Source: a virus. From it: 45,553 nucleotides of DNA. The position numbers and the translations under genes are program-made. The notes under the pieces were generated by a model. That model did not search any database and had not been told where the DNA came from. It saw only the letters and a list, made by a program, of their open reading frames with translations. The stretch spans positions 1-45,553 of IMG/VR virus record IMGVR_UViG_3300046519_000295. One strand, written 5' to 3'. Positions 6,825 through 14,925 of the stretch are shown one piece after another. Positions within the stretch are counted from its first letter, which is position 1; each line of letters begins with the position of its first letter.

Positions 6825-7236
6825 GCCCAACCAGCGCCGCGTCAGCCTGACGATAACTGCCCTATACCGGTGATGGTTGAGGAAGTGGGTGGTCACTTCT
6901 AATCCGGTTAACCCACCCGAGCACCTGGTACTCCCCAGCACCAGGCCGCATCGGAGTGTGATCTGAATGCGCAGGCTGATGCGAAACGACGCAGGCTCAC
7001 AAGTGCGGCGCCGATGGGCGAAAGCTGATCGGCTCAGTTGAACCTGACACTTCACACGCAAGCCGGAGATCAGCGCCGCCCAGATCACACCCTGATGCGG
7101 ACGAATTCTGCACCGCGCAACGCGGCCCCCTGCATCGCTTATCTGAAAAGTGGATCGCGCCAAATGGCCCGCGGTCCATATGTTTAAAACGGACGGGCGG
7201 CCCTCGCCTACTCCACCTCGCCACTTGGAGGCGATC
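6825..7236. other. 412-bp gap without a supported gene
   Basis: Between the PL7-like gene and the 140-aa gene. It holds a small stem CCTGG/CCAGG near 6933-6954 and an unsupported 24-codon ORF starting at ATG 6967 (MRRLMRNDAGSQVRRRWAKA...). No ribosome site of quality, no terminator, no long ORF on either strand that looks coding. Possibly an untranslated leader or a processed RNA of the early operon. Confidence 0.4.
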
Positions 7237-7659
7237 ATGAACGCAACACAGCTTGCTCAGTTGAGACTTGAACGCCGTCTGCCGCCTCCAGTGAGCGAAA
7301 GCCCGCACGATAATGCTCGGGCGGAATGGATTTACAACGCTGCCGAGGAGTTGCTGCGCGGCAACAATGTGTCATTCCAGCGCCGCATGCGTGCTCCACA
7401 GGGCGTGACTGCTGAGGAGTTCGCTTTGGCGGTCGACGAGTACGTGAACAACCGGCTCGCTGATAGCGAGGTGCATACCCCGGCGCTTGGCTGGCTGCTG
7501 ATCACGACGGCAATTGGCAGCGCGGACAAGACTGCGGTGGCCGAGTTGTTGGGCCGCAGCGACCACCCGCTGGGCAAGCTTGGCGAAATCGCCGAGATGC
7601 TGCTTCAGCCACTCGCAGACGATGCGCTGATCGCCCAGGCCGAGGATGGCGCGCTGTGA
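7237..7659 (+). CDS. Phage protein of unknown function (140 aa)
   Basis: ATG 7237 is selected because TTGGAGG is about 6 nt upstream; an in-frame ATG at 7150 would add 29 residues without a ribosome site. Mostly helical, acidic C-terminus (LADDALIAQAEDGAL). Its stop overlaps the following GTG start (GTGA), so translation is coupled. No known domain recognised. Confidence 0.65.
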   Translation: MNATQLAQLRLERRLPPPVSESPHDNARAEWIYNAAEELLRGNNVSFQRRMRAPQGVTAEEFALAVDEYVNNRLADSEVHTPALGWLLITTAIGSADKTAVAELLGRSDHPLGKLGEIAEMLLQPLADDALIAQAEDGAL

Positions 7660-7865
7660 GCCCGCACATAGCGATCGATAATGACATCGATGAGCTTGCC
7701 TGCGATACCTGCCCTCCCCTCTATGAGGTGCTGGCCCTGCGCAACATCGCCAGCTTCCTGCAGGCGAACACGATCACCATCGAAGAATTCCACCACTACT
7801 GCGAAAGGCTGAATCGTGCGGTTGCGAGCCGGCCAAGGAGTTGCAATGAGCACTGCACCGGTTAA
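7656..7865 (+). CDS. Small phage protein (69 aa)
   Basis: GTG start overlaps the upstream stop by 4 nt. The 69-aa product has Cys pairs (CDTCPP near residue 16, C-x3-C at the end) and a helical middle (LRNIASFLQANTITIEEF). The 3' 20 nt overlap the start of the next gene, so this is a densely packed early cluster. No family recognised. Confidence 0.5.
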   Translation: MSPHIAIDNDIDELACDTCPPLYEVLALRNIASFLQANTITIEEFHHYCERLNRAVASRPRSCNEHCTG

Positions 7866-8040
7866 AACGCTGATTGACGAGCAGATTGAAGAGATCGAAT
7901 CGAAGCTGATCATGCTCGGCTTCGGCCTTCCGTTTAACGAAGTGATCGGCATGTCGCGTGAGCGCAAAGTCTCGAGCCTGCCTCAGCGCTTGGCGGCAAC
8001 CATGAAGGGCGGCCGCATCGCGGTAAGGGTTCGGCCTTGA
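7846..8040 (+). CDS. Small phage protein (64 aa)
   Basis: ATG 7846 is preceded by AAGGAG at 7834-7839, an excellent ribosome site. 64 aa, helical (DEQIEEIESKLIMLGF), C-terminus basic. Overlaps the previous gene's 3' end by 20 nt and shares TTGA with the next one. Function unknown. Confidence 0.6.
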   Translation: MSTAPVKTLIDEQIEEIESKLIMLGFGLPFNEVIGMSRERKVSSLPQRLAATMKGGRIAVRVRP

Positions 8041-8153
8041 CCGGCTACCAGCGCGCTAAGCGCATCTACCTCTGGCGCGGCTCAGCTCTCGTCCTGATCG
8101 GCACCACCTTCGTAATGCTGGCCAGCTCCTACTGCTCTCAGCTCACTCAATAA
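8037..8153 (+). CDS. 38-aa single-pass membrane protein
   Basis: A TTG start at 8037 overlaps the upstream stop in TTGA, the same coupling geometry as ATGA. The product is basic at the N-terminus (MTGYQRAKRIYLWRG), then has one hydrophobic segment (SALVLIGTTFVMLASSY) and a short polar tail, the form of a small inner-membrane peptide. The gene is too short for routine detection; coupling and TM pattern are the support. It fills the space up to the coiled-coil gene. Confidence 0.5.
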   Translation: MTGYQRAKRIYLWRGSALVLIGTTFVMLASSYCSQLTQ

Positions 8154-8196
8154 CTCACACTTTCAAACGCTGCGAGCATCGCGGCAAGGATTCCTC

Positions 8197-9297
8197 ATGT
8201 CCGCAAATACCGAACTGGCCGTCGTGCCGCCGCAAGAAACCGCCTTGGCCGTCTACTCCGCTGAAAAAGGTCTTGAGCCTTGGCTACAGAAGATCCGCAC
8301 CGAGATCGACGGCTTCACGCCGGACATCAGCACCCGCAAGGGTCGCGATGCGATCGCCTCCATGGCTTACAAGGTTGCCCGGTCCAAAACCGCGCTGGAC
8401 GACGTCGGCAAGAAGCTGGTCGCCGATCTGAAGGAAGTGCCGAAGAAGATCGACGCCGAGCGCAAACGCGTTCGCGACACCTTGGACTCATGGCAGGAAG
8501 AGGTTCGGCGCCCACTGAACGAATGGCAGGCCGCCGAGGACGCCCGGGTCGATAAGCACAACGACGCCATTGAGCGCATCCGGCTGCTGGCCGTCGATCT
8601 GGACGGCATCACCGCGGAAGATCTGGCCGACCGCTTAGCTCAGCTTGAAGCAGTTGCCATGGGTGATGACTGGGAAGAGTTCGAACCGGAAGCCGCTCGC
8701 GCCAAGGACAAGGCACTGGGGGTGCTTCGCGCTGCCCTCACCGCCCGCCAGCAATACGAAGCAGAGCAGCTGGAACTGGCGCGACTGCGCAAGGAGAAAG
8801 AAGAGCGCGACAAGAAGGACTACGAAGAGCGAATCGCCCGCGAGGCAGCCGAGCGGGCCACTCGCGAAGCAGAAGAGAAAGCTCGGCTTGAGCGTGAAGC
8901 TGCGGAACAGCGCATCCGTGATGAGAAGGCCGCTGCCGAGAAGCGCGAGAGCGACCTGAAGCTGGCGGCCGCCGAATCCGAACGCAAGGCTGAACAAGCC
9001 AAGCGCGAACAGATCGAGGCCGAGCAGAAAGCGGAGCGCGATCGGTTGGCAGCCGTCGAAAGCCAGAAGGCGGCCGTTGAGCAAGCCAAGCAGGAAGAAG
9101 CGGCCCGCCAGAAAGCAGCGGCCGACGAAATCCTGCGCCAAGAGCGGTTGCGCGAACAGGACAAAGAGCACCGCCGCTCAATCAACCTTGCGGCACTTCA
9201 AGCCTTCGTGAAGGGCGGCATGACCGAAGAATGCGCGAAGCAAGCAATCACGCTGATCGCCAGCCGCCAGATCCCCGCCATTTCAATTCAATACTGA
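8197..9297 (+). CDS. Coiled-coil phage protein upstream of recombination genes
   Basis: 366 aa. Residues 1-185 are globular-helical; about 185-335 is an uninterrupted charged coiled coil (repeats of the type EREAAEQRIRDEKAAAEKRE), which produces spurious TolA-like database hits. The C-terminal ~35 residues (SINLAALQAFVKGGMTEECA) form a small separate unit. AAGGA precedes the ATG. It sits immediately before erf-like and exonuclease genes, as many phage coiled-coil proteins of this kind do; an accessory role in DNA recombination is inferred from position. Confidence 0.65.
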   Translation: MSANTELAVVPPQETALAVYSAEKGLEPWLQKIRTEIDGFTPDISTRKGRDAIASMAYKVARSKTALDDVGKKLVADLKEVPKKIDAERKRVRDTLDSWQEEVRRPLNEWQAAEDARVDKHNDAIERIRLLAVDLDGITAEDLADRLAQLEAVAMGDDWEEFEPEAARAKDKALGVLRAALTARQQYEAEQLELARLRKEKEERDKKDYEERIAREAAERATREAEEKARLEREAAEQRIRDEKAAAEKRESDLKLAAAESERKAEQAKREQIEAEQKAERDRLAAVESQKAAVEQAKQEEAARQKAAADEILRQERLREQDKEHRRSINLAALQAFVKGGMTEECAKQAITLIASRQIPAISIQY

Positions 9298-9304
9298 GGT
9301 CGCC

Positions 9305-10087
9305 ATGAGCAATCTTGCAGTGAAAGAGCAGGTCGAGCGTTTGCCGGCCATCCAAACCGAGTCGGCGACCATCATGTCGATTATCCAGCAGGTGGCCATG
9401 AGCCCCGACGCTGACATCGACAAGATGGAACGCTTGATGGCGATGCATGAGCGCTTCCAGGCTCAGCAGTCCAAACAGCAGTACGACGATGCGCTGGCCC
9501 AGATGCAGGAAGAAATGCCGGTAATCGGCGAGCGCGGCGGCATCAAGGACAAGAGCGGCCGGATCCAGAGCACTTACGCGCTCTGGGAAGACATCAACGA
9601 AATGATCAAGCCGGTGATGGCCAAGTACGGCTTCGCCCTCACCTTCCGCACTCCACGCAATGAGCGCGGAATCGAGGTTGAAGGCGTGCTGAGCCATCGC
9701 GCCGGGCATCGGGAAATCACCTCGATCGTCTTGCCTGTCGATGCATCGGGCAGCAAAAACGGCGTGCAGGCCGTGGCCTCCAGCGTCAGTTACGGCAAGC
9801 GGTACACCGCGGGCTTACTGCTGAACATCACAACTACCGGGGAAGACGACGACGGCAACGGCCCGGCCGCCAAGATCACCCCGCGCGTCACCTCGACCCA
9901 GGCTGCGCAGCTCGCCATGTTGCTGGAGAAGTGCAGCGACAAAGCGAAGTCCGCTTTCGCCGGCATCCACGGCACGCCGACCTCCGTTGAGAAATCCATG
10001 TTTGACCAGGTACTGGCCATGCTCACCAAGTCAGCCACCCAAAACAGTAAAACCACCGAAGGTAAAGACGATGAAAATCATCAGTAA
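9305..10087 (+). CDS. erf: ERF-family single-strand annealing protein
   Basis: 260-aa recombinase of the Erf superfamily, which anneals complementary single strands during phage recombination and circularisation. Visible: the core with YALWEDINEMIKPVMAKYGF (91-110) and the diagnostic ASSVSYGKRYTAG near 158-170, followed by an acidic linker (TTGEDDDGNG) and a variable C-terminal domain. RBS GAGGTCGCC lies just upstream. Overlaps the exonuclease gene by 17 nt; with YqaJ and SSB downstream it makes a complete recombination module. Confidence 0.9.
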   Translation: MSNLAVKEQVERLPAIQTESATIMSIIQQVAMSPDADIDKMERLMAMHERFQAQQSKQQYDDALAQMQEEMPVIGERGGIKDKSGRIQSTYALWEDINEMIKPVMAKYGFALTFRTPRNERGIEVEGVLSHRAGHREITSIVLPVDASGSKNGVQAVASSVSYGKRYTAGLLLNITTTGEDDDGNGPAAKITPRVTSTQAAQLAMLLEKCSDKAKSAFAGIHGTPTSVEKSMFDQVLAMLTKSATQNSKTTEGKDDENHQ

Positions 10088-10688
10088 CGTTGAGCAAGGG
10101 ACTCAAGAGTGGCTGGATCTGCGCCTGGGCATCGTGACCTGCTCGGAGCTGGACACCCTGCTGGTCAATGGCAAGGGTGAAGCAGGCTTCGGCGCCGGCG
10201 CATTCACCTACATGAACACGCTGATCGGCGAGCGCATCACCGGTGAAGCCGCCGACCCATTCCAGGGTAACCGCCACACCGAGCGCGGTCATGAATACGA
10301 GGGCATCGCCCGCGGCCTGTACCAGTCACAACTGGACGTGACCACCGAGCAGGTCGGCATCATCCTGAACCACGGCATCGGCTATTCGCCTGACTCGCTG
10401 ATTGGCGAAGACGGCCTGTGCGAGATCAAGACCAAGCTGCCGAAGTTTCAGGTGGAAGTGATCCTCTCCGGCGAGATCCCGAAGGAACACGTCGCGCAGT
10501 GCCAGGGCGGTTTGTGGGTATCGGATCGCGAGTGGATCGACTTCGTCAGCTACTGGCCGGGCATGAAGCTGTTCGTGAAGCGTGCCTGCCGTGACGAAGT
10601 GATGATTCGCAAGATGAGCGAACGCGTCAAAACCTTCTACGAAATCCTCGACGAGCGCATGAATCGCGTGCTCGGCATCGCCGCTTAA
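10071..10688 (+). CDS. YqaJ-type (lambda exonuclease-like) viral recombinase
   Basis: 205 aa. PD-(D/E)xK nuclease expected to resect double-strand ends for the Erf protein. Motifs: QEWLDLRLG (12-20) with the YqaJ arginine, ERGHEYE (71-77), SPDSL with D108, then CEIKTK with E118 and K120 (the D-ExK metal site), and the QCQGGLWV helix (143-150). ATG 10071 gives 205 aa; the longer frame to 9987 lies inside erf and is not needed. Overlap with erf suggests coupled translation. Confidence 0.9.
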   Translation: MKIISNVEQGTQEWLDLRLGIVTCSELDTLLVNGKGEAGFGAGAFTYMNTLIGERITGEAADPFQGNRHTERGHEYEGIARGLYQSQLDVTTEQVGIILNHGIGYSPDSLIGEDGLCEIKTKLPKFQVEVILSGEIPKEHVAQCQGGLWVSDREWIDFVSYWPGMKLFVKRACRDEVMIRKMSERVKTFYEILDERMNRVLGIAA

Positions 10689-10697
10689 GGACATTCC

Positions 10698-11168
10698 ATG
10701 CCAACACTTACCGACGTCGGCCGCATTGGCCGTGACGCTGAACTGCGCTACACCCCTGGCGGTGATGCCGTAATCAATCTGGCACTGGCCTGCGACTACG
10801 GACGCAAGGGCCAGGACGGCAAGCGCCCGACCCAGTGGGTCGATGCCACCCTCTGGGGCAAGCAGGCGGAAGCCATGGCGCCCTATCTGCTCAAGGGCCA
10901 GCAGGTCTACTTCACCATGGACGACGCCCACATCGAAACGTACGCCAAGACCGGCGGCGGTGAGGGCTTCAAGCTGACGGGGAAGATCATCTTGATCAAG
11001 TTCGTCGGCTCACCGCCTCAGGCGGCCAATCAACCGCAACAGAGGCCGCAGCAGCAGCCACGACAACAGGCGGCGAACCGACCAGCGCAAAACCAGCAGG
11101 CCGCCCCGCCCGACAGCTTCGACGACGACATCCCCTTCGCGCCCCTCCACCATTTAAACGGTGTCTGA
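10698..11168 (+). CDS. ssb: Single-stranded DNA-binding protein
   Basis: 156 aa. N-terminal OB-fold (GRIGRDAELRYTPGGDAVIN, TQWVDATLWGKQAEAMAPYL), then a Gln/Pro/Ala-rich flexible linker and the acidic tip DSFDDDIPF. In cellular SSB the acidic DDDIPF is the extreme C-terminus that docks partner proteins; here nine residues (APLHHLNGV) follow it, so tip-mediated interactions may differ. Coordinates the Erf/YqaJ reactions by coating single-stranded DNA. 9-nt gap after the exonuclease gene. Confidence 0.92.
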   Translation: MPTLTDVGRIGRDAELRYTPGGDAVINLALACDYGRKGQDGKRPTQWVDATLWGKQAEAMAPYLLKGQQVYFTMDDAHIETYAKTGGGEGFKLTGKIILIKFVGSPPQAANQPQQRPQQQPRQQAANRPAQNQQAAPPDSFDDDIPFAPLHHLNGV

Positions 11169-11526
11169 CATGGACCAAGCATTCGAAGAAGCCGCAAAGC
11201 GGCAAAGTGGACTGGAGGCGGCGAAAGCTGCCTTCTTTGCCTCTGGGGGTCAGGCGCAACTGATCCCGACTGGCCTCGGCAAGGACAGCCCCGGCATCGC
11301 TCAATTACCGAAACCGGCGTACGGCTATCAGAACATCGAGACGCCGAAGACTAAGCGCGGAAGACTCATCAGCGACGATGAAAAAGCTACCTTGGCCGTT
11401 CAATTGATGGAGTGCAAAGCGGCCGGCATGACGCGGTATAAGGCTAGCAAACACCTCGGCATCAGCGAAACACTATGCCGTCGATTGATCGCCGATTACT
11501 CGCTCGACTTCCCGGCATCTGCCTGA
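11161..11526 (+). CDS. Helix-turn-helix-like small phage protein
   Basis: 121 aa from GTG 11161, or 118 aa from ATG 11170; neither has a strong ribosome site, and the GTG overlaps the ssb stop by 8 nt, so coupling is likely. The C-terminal part (DEKATLAVQLMECKAAGMTR then YKASKHLGISETLCRRLI) reads like a winged or recombinase-type HTH; the N-terminal half is flexible. Possible DNA-binding regulator of the early operon. No named family recognised. Confidence 0.6.
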   Translation: MSDMDQAFEEAAKRQSGLEAAKAAFFASGGQAQLIPTGLGKDSPGIAQLPKPAYGYQNIETPKTKRGRLISDDEKATLAVQLMECKAAGMTRYKASKHLGISETLCRRLIADYSLDFPASA

Positions 11527-11607
11527 TGCGCAGGATGGCACGCGTGCAACAACGCAAACGACAAACCTGGCTGGCGATCCCGGCCAGCGGAATAGATGAG
11601 GTTGGCC

Positions 11608-11958
11608 ATGGCCAAAAGTGGAAAGGAGCGGTCGGCCAAGGCTGCCAAGAAACGGATCGAGTTCGACGAGAAGGAACTGCGACACCGGTGCCGACTCGGC
11701 ACGCGCAACATTCTTGAAGAGTTGATGGTCTGGAGCGAGGATGCCGAGCAGGCCTCTGTTATCGAGGGTGTCCTGCGGTACGTGCATTCGCTCGGCCCTG
11801 AGGGTGCGCGGAATGCGCTTCGTGCGCGCCACGAAATCGTAATTAGCGAAAGCGTGGCGCAGGAATTCCGCAATCAAAGCTTGGCGGAGCTGAAGCGTGA
11901 TCCGGGCGACGAGATTATCTCTCCTCAGGATGAGCAGATTGATCCGTACGGTACTTGA
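11608..11958 (+). CDS. Conserved-type phage protein of unknown function (116 aa)
   Basis: GAGG 8 nt upstream favours ATG 11608 over ATG 11596. Lys/Arg-rich N-terminus (MAKSGKERSAKAAKKR), then a helical body with EELMVWSEDAEQASVIEGVL. Its last 44 nt overlap, convergently, the 3' end of the leftward DUF2971 gene, a sign that this cargo was inserted into the operon at the gene's tail. No function known. Confidence 0.6.
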   Translation: MAKSGKERSAKAAKKRIEFDEKELRHRCRLGTRNILEELMVWSEDAEQASVIEGVLRYVHSLGPEGARNALRARHEIVISESVAQEFRNQSLAELKRDPGDEIISPQDEQIDPYGT

Positions 11959-12733
11959 AACCTGGAATGTTCAATCTGTAGGTTCTTCCGCAGAACTTGG
12001 CTTGATATACAGGTATAGCCTGATTCAAAGAAGATTCCACCGCCCCAACAAGCGCGACTAACTCTTCCTGATTTTCATTCCGCGCGCCTAAAACAACAGC
12101 GCTCAGCGCAGTGGGATCGTACTTAAAAATCCCCTCACCACCATAACTTTTCAGAACCCTGCTCTCTTGTTCATAAGCCCACACATCTGATTTTGTAAGT
12201 ATAAGGTTCTCAAGAACTGTGTTCGGAGCGGATGGATTGCCATCCCAAAGCATTACCGGTCGCTCCCTGGAGTAATGGACATCAAGGCAAATCAAATCGG
12301 CATGGGATGTTCCCAATGAGAATTTTTTTGAACAATCTATTCGAAACTCAACAACAGCACCTTTGTGGTCCTCTGCGTAATGCGACCACATCAAAGTACT
12401 GTCCGGAATTTTTGAGAGCGAAAGAACTGAAGCGCCAGAGAGTAAGCTTGTAATGAAGTCACCATTCTCGAAGGATACCCTCATTCCTGACTCAGCCTTT
12501 GAAAGTGTGACGTGAAGCTCCTCCGCGCTTAGGCCGTCGAGATGTAAAGCCTCTCTTAACTGCGGGTGAATTTTAGAAATCTCGCGAGGAAGATCGATCT
12601 CGCATACTGGCATGCAGTCAAATGGGTCATTGAATTTTTGCGGATGCGTGAACTTCAGTGTCCGCTCTCCTATGACCGCCCTGAGCCCGTCCCCGTCCGG
12701 GAGATATTTGTATCTATAAATGAATTTTGGCAC
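11915..12733 (-). CDS. DUF2971 domain protein
   Basis: 272 aa. N-terminal IYRYKYLPDGDGLRAVIGER and KFTHPQKFNDPFDCMP are the DUF2971 signature (short N-terminal motif then F-NDPFDC); the middle LSLSKIPDSTLMWSHYAEDH with HKGAVVEF is the other conserved block. No biochemical role is established. GTG start with GAGGATCCT upstream. Transcribed against the surrounding early operon and more AT-rich than it, and preceded by a membrane-protein gene in the same direction: cargo architecture. Stop overlaps the convergent 116-aa gene. Confidence 0.75.
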   Translation of the reverse strand: MPKFIYRYKYLPDGDGLRAVIGERTLKFTHPQKFNDPFDCMPVCEIDLPREISKIHPQLREALHLDGLSAEELHVTLSKAESGMRVSFENGDFITSLLSGASVLSLSKIPDSTLMWSHYAEDHKGAVVEFRIDCSKKFSLGTSHADLICLDVHYSRERPVMLWDGNPSAPNTVLENLILTKSDVWAYEQESRVLKSYGGEGIFKYDPTALSAVVLGARNENQEELVALVGAVESSLNQAIPVYQAKFCGRTYRLNIPGFKYRTDQSAHPEER

Positions 12734-12833
12734 AGGATCCTCGACACGAGCTTCTGAGTTGTTCTGCTCCCCACATTATCACTCAAAAATTGCCACCACC
12801 GGTCACGGATGGCGGCGCCTGATGCATTTTTCA

Positions 12834-13274
12834 CTAAGAGCCGGGCTTGTTTAACGCAAGAACTGCCACCCACATGCTAATGCCGGATATGACCATGCTG
12901 AGTATTGCGATAACGGTATTGAGCCCTGGGTTATTGTTCCAATAGTCCAAAAATCTGCGCCAGCGCGACTTCGACGCCTCAGCATACCCAAGGTTGGTAA
13001 GGTAGTACCTGAGGCCATTTTCGGACCTCATCAACTCAGATTTTTCAAGCTCCACCAGCACATCCAGCAGTCGGTACCGAACCACATTCCCTTCGGTTTC
13101 GGCCAATTCTGGCATGCGGTCTATGTAAACCTCCGCAGCCGTGGTGAGAATCGCGTAGCCGTTAATGTGCCTTGAACCATGGCCATACGTTGTCTCGTAG
13201 TCCTGGTAAAAAATCCTGAGCAACTTGCTCATCATCTTCGGTGTGATCTTCTTCGTTATCACGATCTTCCCCAA
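12834..13274 (-). CDS. Membrane-anchored small protein in the DUF2971 cassette
   Basis: 146 aa from TTG 13274; downstream GTG or ATG starts in the KKITPKMMSK region are possible because the ribosome site is weak. N-terminal ~100 residues are soluble (DVLVELEKSELMRSENGLRY looks like a small winged helix), then WRRFLDYWNNNPG precedes one hydrophobic helix (LNTVIAILSMVISGISMWVA). Same strand as, and 100 nt upstream of, the DUF2971 gene; likely one transcript. A sensor-anchor function is only an inference. Confidence 0.55.
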   Translation of the reverse strand: MGKIVITKKITPKMMSKLLRIFYQDYETTYGHGSRHINGYAILTTAAEVYIDRMPELAETEGNVVRYRLLDVLVELEKSELMRSENGLRYYLTNLGYAEASKSRWRRFLDYWNNNPGLNTVIAILSMVISGISMWVAVLALNKPGS

Positions 13275-13335
13275 TACCTAAAACATCAACAAATACCCCA
13301 CTTCAACGAATCACGCCAGCCGGCGAGGATCCCTT

Positions 13336-13581
13336 ATGAATATTTACCGGCACACTTTCGCAGCTACCTGCCCAAACGACGGGGACTTGATCGTTTATCG
13401 ACTCGAAATACGAAGTCTCTGCATGATCTGGGTCGAGCACATCAAGGCGGCGACGGCGCTCATCAAGGCCGGAATCCAAGAACAGATCGCCGATCAGCTA
13501 CAGGAAACGCTTGGCGGTCACCTTGTCCTCACTGGTACGCACCAGGGCATCGAAATCGAATCGATAAGGCTGCCTGAATGA
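13336..13581 (+). CDS. Small phage protein (81 aa)
   Basis: ATG 13336 preceded by GAGGATCCCTT. MNIYRHTFAATCPNDGDLIV... contains a beta-rich N-terminal half and a helical segment (VEHIKAATALIKAGIQEQIA). The stop overlaps the TGT-like gene by ATGA, so they are co-translated. Resumption of the early operon after the inserted DUF2971 cassette. Function unknown. Confidence 0.65.
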   Translation: MNIYRHTFAATCPNDGDLIVYRLEIRSLCMIWVEHIKAATALIKAGIQEQIADQLQETLGGHLVLTGTHQGIEIESIRLPE

Positions 13582-14303
13582 TCGCTTATCACGGCACCCC
13601 GGTCGGCGGCACTCGCCAGGACGGCGCCCGCTTCCTGGCTGGGCGTCACGCACTGGTGCCGTTCCCGCGCCAAGACGACATGGGCATTGTTGCCGATGTG
13701 TGCCAGTCGTTCGTCTTCGACAATGGCGCCTTCTCCATCTGGAACAAGGGCGGGAAATTGGATGTCGACGGCTACACTCGCTGGGTTGAGCGGTGGCACC
13801 GGCACCCTGGCTTTGACTGGGCCCTGATCCCGGACGTGATCGACGGTGATGAGGCTGCAAACGATGCGCTTCTGTCGGCATGGCCAAAGGAGTTGCGCGG
13901 TGTGCCTGTCTGGCACCTGCACGAATCGATTGAGAGGTTGCAGATACTCGCCGCTGACTGGCAGACAGTTGCAATCGGCAGTTCCGGTCAGTGGTCCAGT
14001 CCAGGTACAAACCCATGGTGGAAGCGCATGGGCGCAGCGATGGATGTCATCTGCGACGATCACGGCCGACCTATGTGCAGACTCCACGGGCTGCGCATGC
14101 TTGATCCCGCGATCTTCCAATTATTGCCGCTGGCCTCTGTCGACTCCACGAACGCAGCGGTAAACGGTGGAAGCATCAGCCGCTTCGGAATGTACCCGCC
14201 GCCGACTGCCGGCCAGCGCGCCAACGTCATCGCCGACAGGATCGAGTCGCACAACAGTTCGCCGATCTGGCAGCGGGAAACCCAGGCCGAAATGGTGCTC
14301 TGA
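13578..14303 (+). CDS. Queuine tRNA-ribosyltransferase-like (DpdA-like) phage protein
   Basis: 241-aa TIM-barrel-like protein resembling phage TGT/DpdA-type enzymes, which exchange guanine for 7-deazaguanine bases in RNA or DNA. Motifs in barrel order: FVFDNGAFSIW (45-55; like the TGT substrate loop D-S/N-G-G/A-F), WALIPDVIDGD (81-91; candidate catalytic Asp), PVWHLHE (110-116), VAIGSSGQW (131-139; phosphate or base pocket) and CRLHGLRML (167-175). Zinc-binding Cys cluster of bacterial TGT is not visible. No preQ0-pathway gene lies nearby in the window. Translationally coupled to the 81-aa protein. Family placement fair, substrate unknown. Confidence 0.65.
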   Translation: MIAYHGTPVGGTRQDGARFLAGRHALVPFPRQDDMGIVADVCQSFVFDNGAFSIWNKGGKLDVDGYTRWVERWHRHPGFDWALIPDVIDGDEAANDALLSAWPKELRGVPVWHLHESIERLQILAADWQTVAIGSSGQWSSPGTNPWWKRMGAAMDVICDDHGRPMCRLHGLRMLDPAIFQLLPLASVDSTNAAVNGGSISRFGMYPPPTAGQRANVIADRIESHNSSPIWQRETQAEMVL

Positions 14304-14304
14304 C

Positions 14305-14499
14305 TCACCCCTTCCGCTGAAGCGCCAGTTCATCCGCATAGACAACATCTCGCCACCGGGCCAGCTCAGCAATCACTTTGAGCCCTGCGCGAGTCTCGGC
14401 TTCATCAAGCCTGTCATCGGGCAGGCTGAGCAGCCGAACCACCTCATCGCCAATCAGCCGTAACGCCATCACATCGACTTTCGCAATCATCGCAGCCAC
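14305..14499 (-). CDS. Small helical phage protein on the opposite strand (64 aa)
   Basis: 64 aa, GTG 14499 or ATG 14490 start (no strong ribosome site). Sequence LIGDEVVRLLSLPDDRLDEA and GLKVIAELARWRDVV is amphipathic helical. It converges tightly (1-nt gap) on the TGT-like gene. Amino-acid pattern looks natural, unlike the alternating-strand shadows around it, but support is modest. Confidence 0.45.
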   Translation of the reverse strand: MAAMIAKVDVMALRLIGDEVVRLLSLPDDRLDEAETRAGLKVIAELARWRDVVYADELALQRKG

Positions 14500-14527
14500 C
14501 GTTAGGTTCGCGCCAGGTGCAAATCAT

Positions 14528-14583
14528 TATCCCAATTTAGGAATCACGCCAGCGGGTCGCCGTCGTATCGCTGGATTGGGATA
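14528..14583. repeat. Interrupted inverted repeat between antisense genes
   Basis: TATCCCAAT (14528-14536) and ATTGGGATA (14575-14583) are perfect inverted 9-mers with a 38-nt spacer; the flanks extend with partial matches. It lies between the 64-aa and zinc-ribbon genes, so it may be a bidirectional structure. No T-run. Confidence 0.4.
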
Positions 14584-14600
14584 CAAATTCTGCGGCAGAT

Positions 14601-14843
14601 TCAGCCCGGATTAATGAGCAAATCCTGATCTTCAGAGTTAAGCAACGGTTCTTCAGTGCGGTTTTGCCTCCGCCGAAAATTCAACACAAGACGAGTGCGC
14701 TCGATATCAAAAACCCTCTCTCCGATGAGAGCATCAAGAGTCGTTGAAATCCGGTAGACACCGCAATCCGCGCATGAATATCTCAGAGCAAGCCCCAGCG
14801 GAAGTCCTGGCCTTGTTTCCGCCCCACAAATTGCGCACGTCAT
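14601..14843 (-). CDS. Zinc-ribbon small protein, copy 1
   Basis: 80 aa with two CxxC pairs: MTCAICGAET and YSCADCGVYRI. These ligate zinc in small ribbon proteins; no catalytic domain follows, only a charged helix (FDIERTRLVLNFRRRQNR). AAGGAGAAGG gives a strong ribosome site 5-8 nt before ATG 14843. It is paralogous to the gene at 15553-15792 and oriented against the early operon. Function unknown. Confidence 0.65.
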   Translation of the reverse strand: MTCAICGAETRPGLPLGLALRYSCADCGVYRISTTLDALIGERVFDIERTRLVLNFRRRQNRTEEPLLNSEDQDLLINPG

Positions 14844-14925
14844 CGCCTTCTCCTTATCGGCAGCTAATGAACTGTAGCTGATCCCTCAACTCCACCGCCC
14901 GGGCTTGACCCGGTTAGGACGCCCC

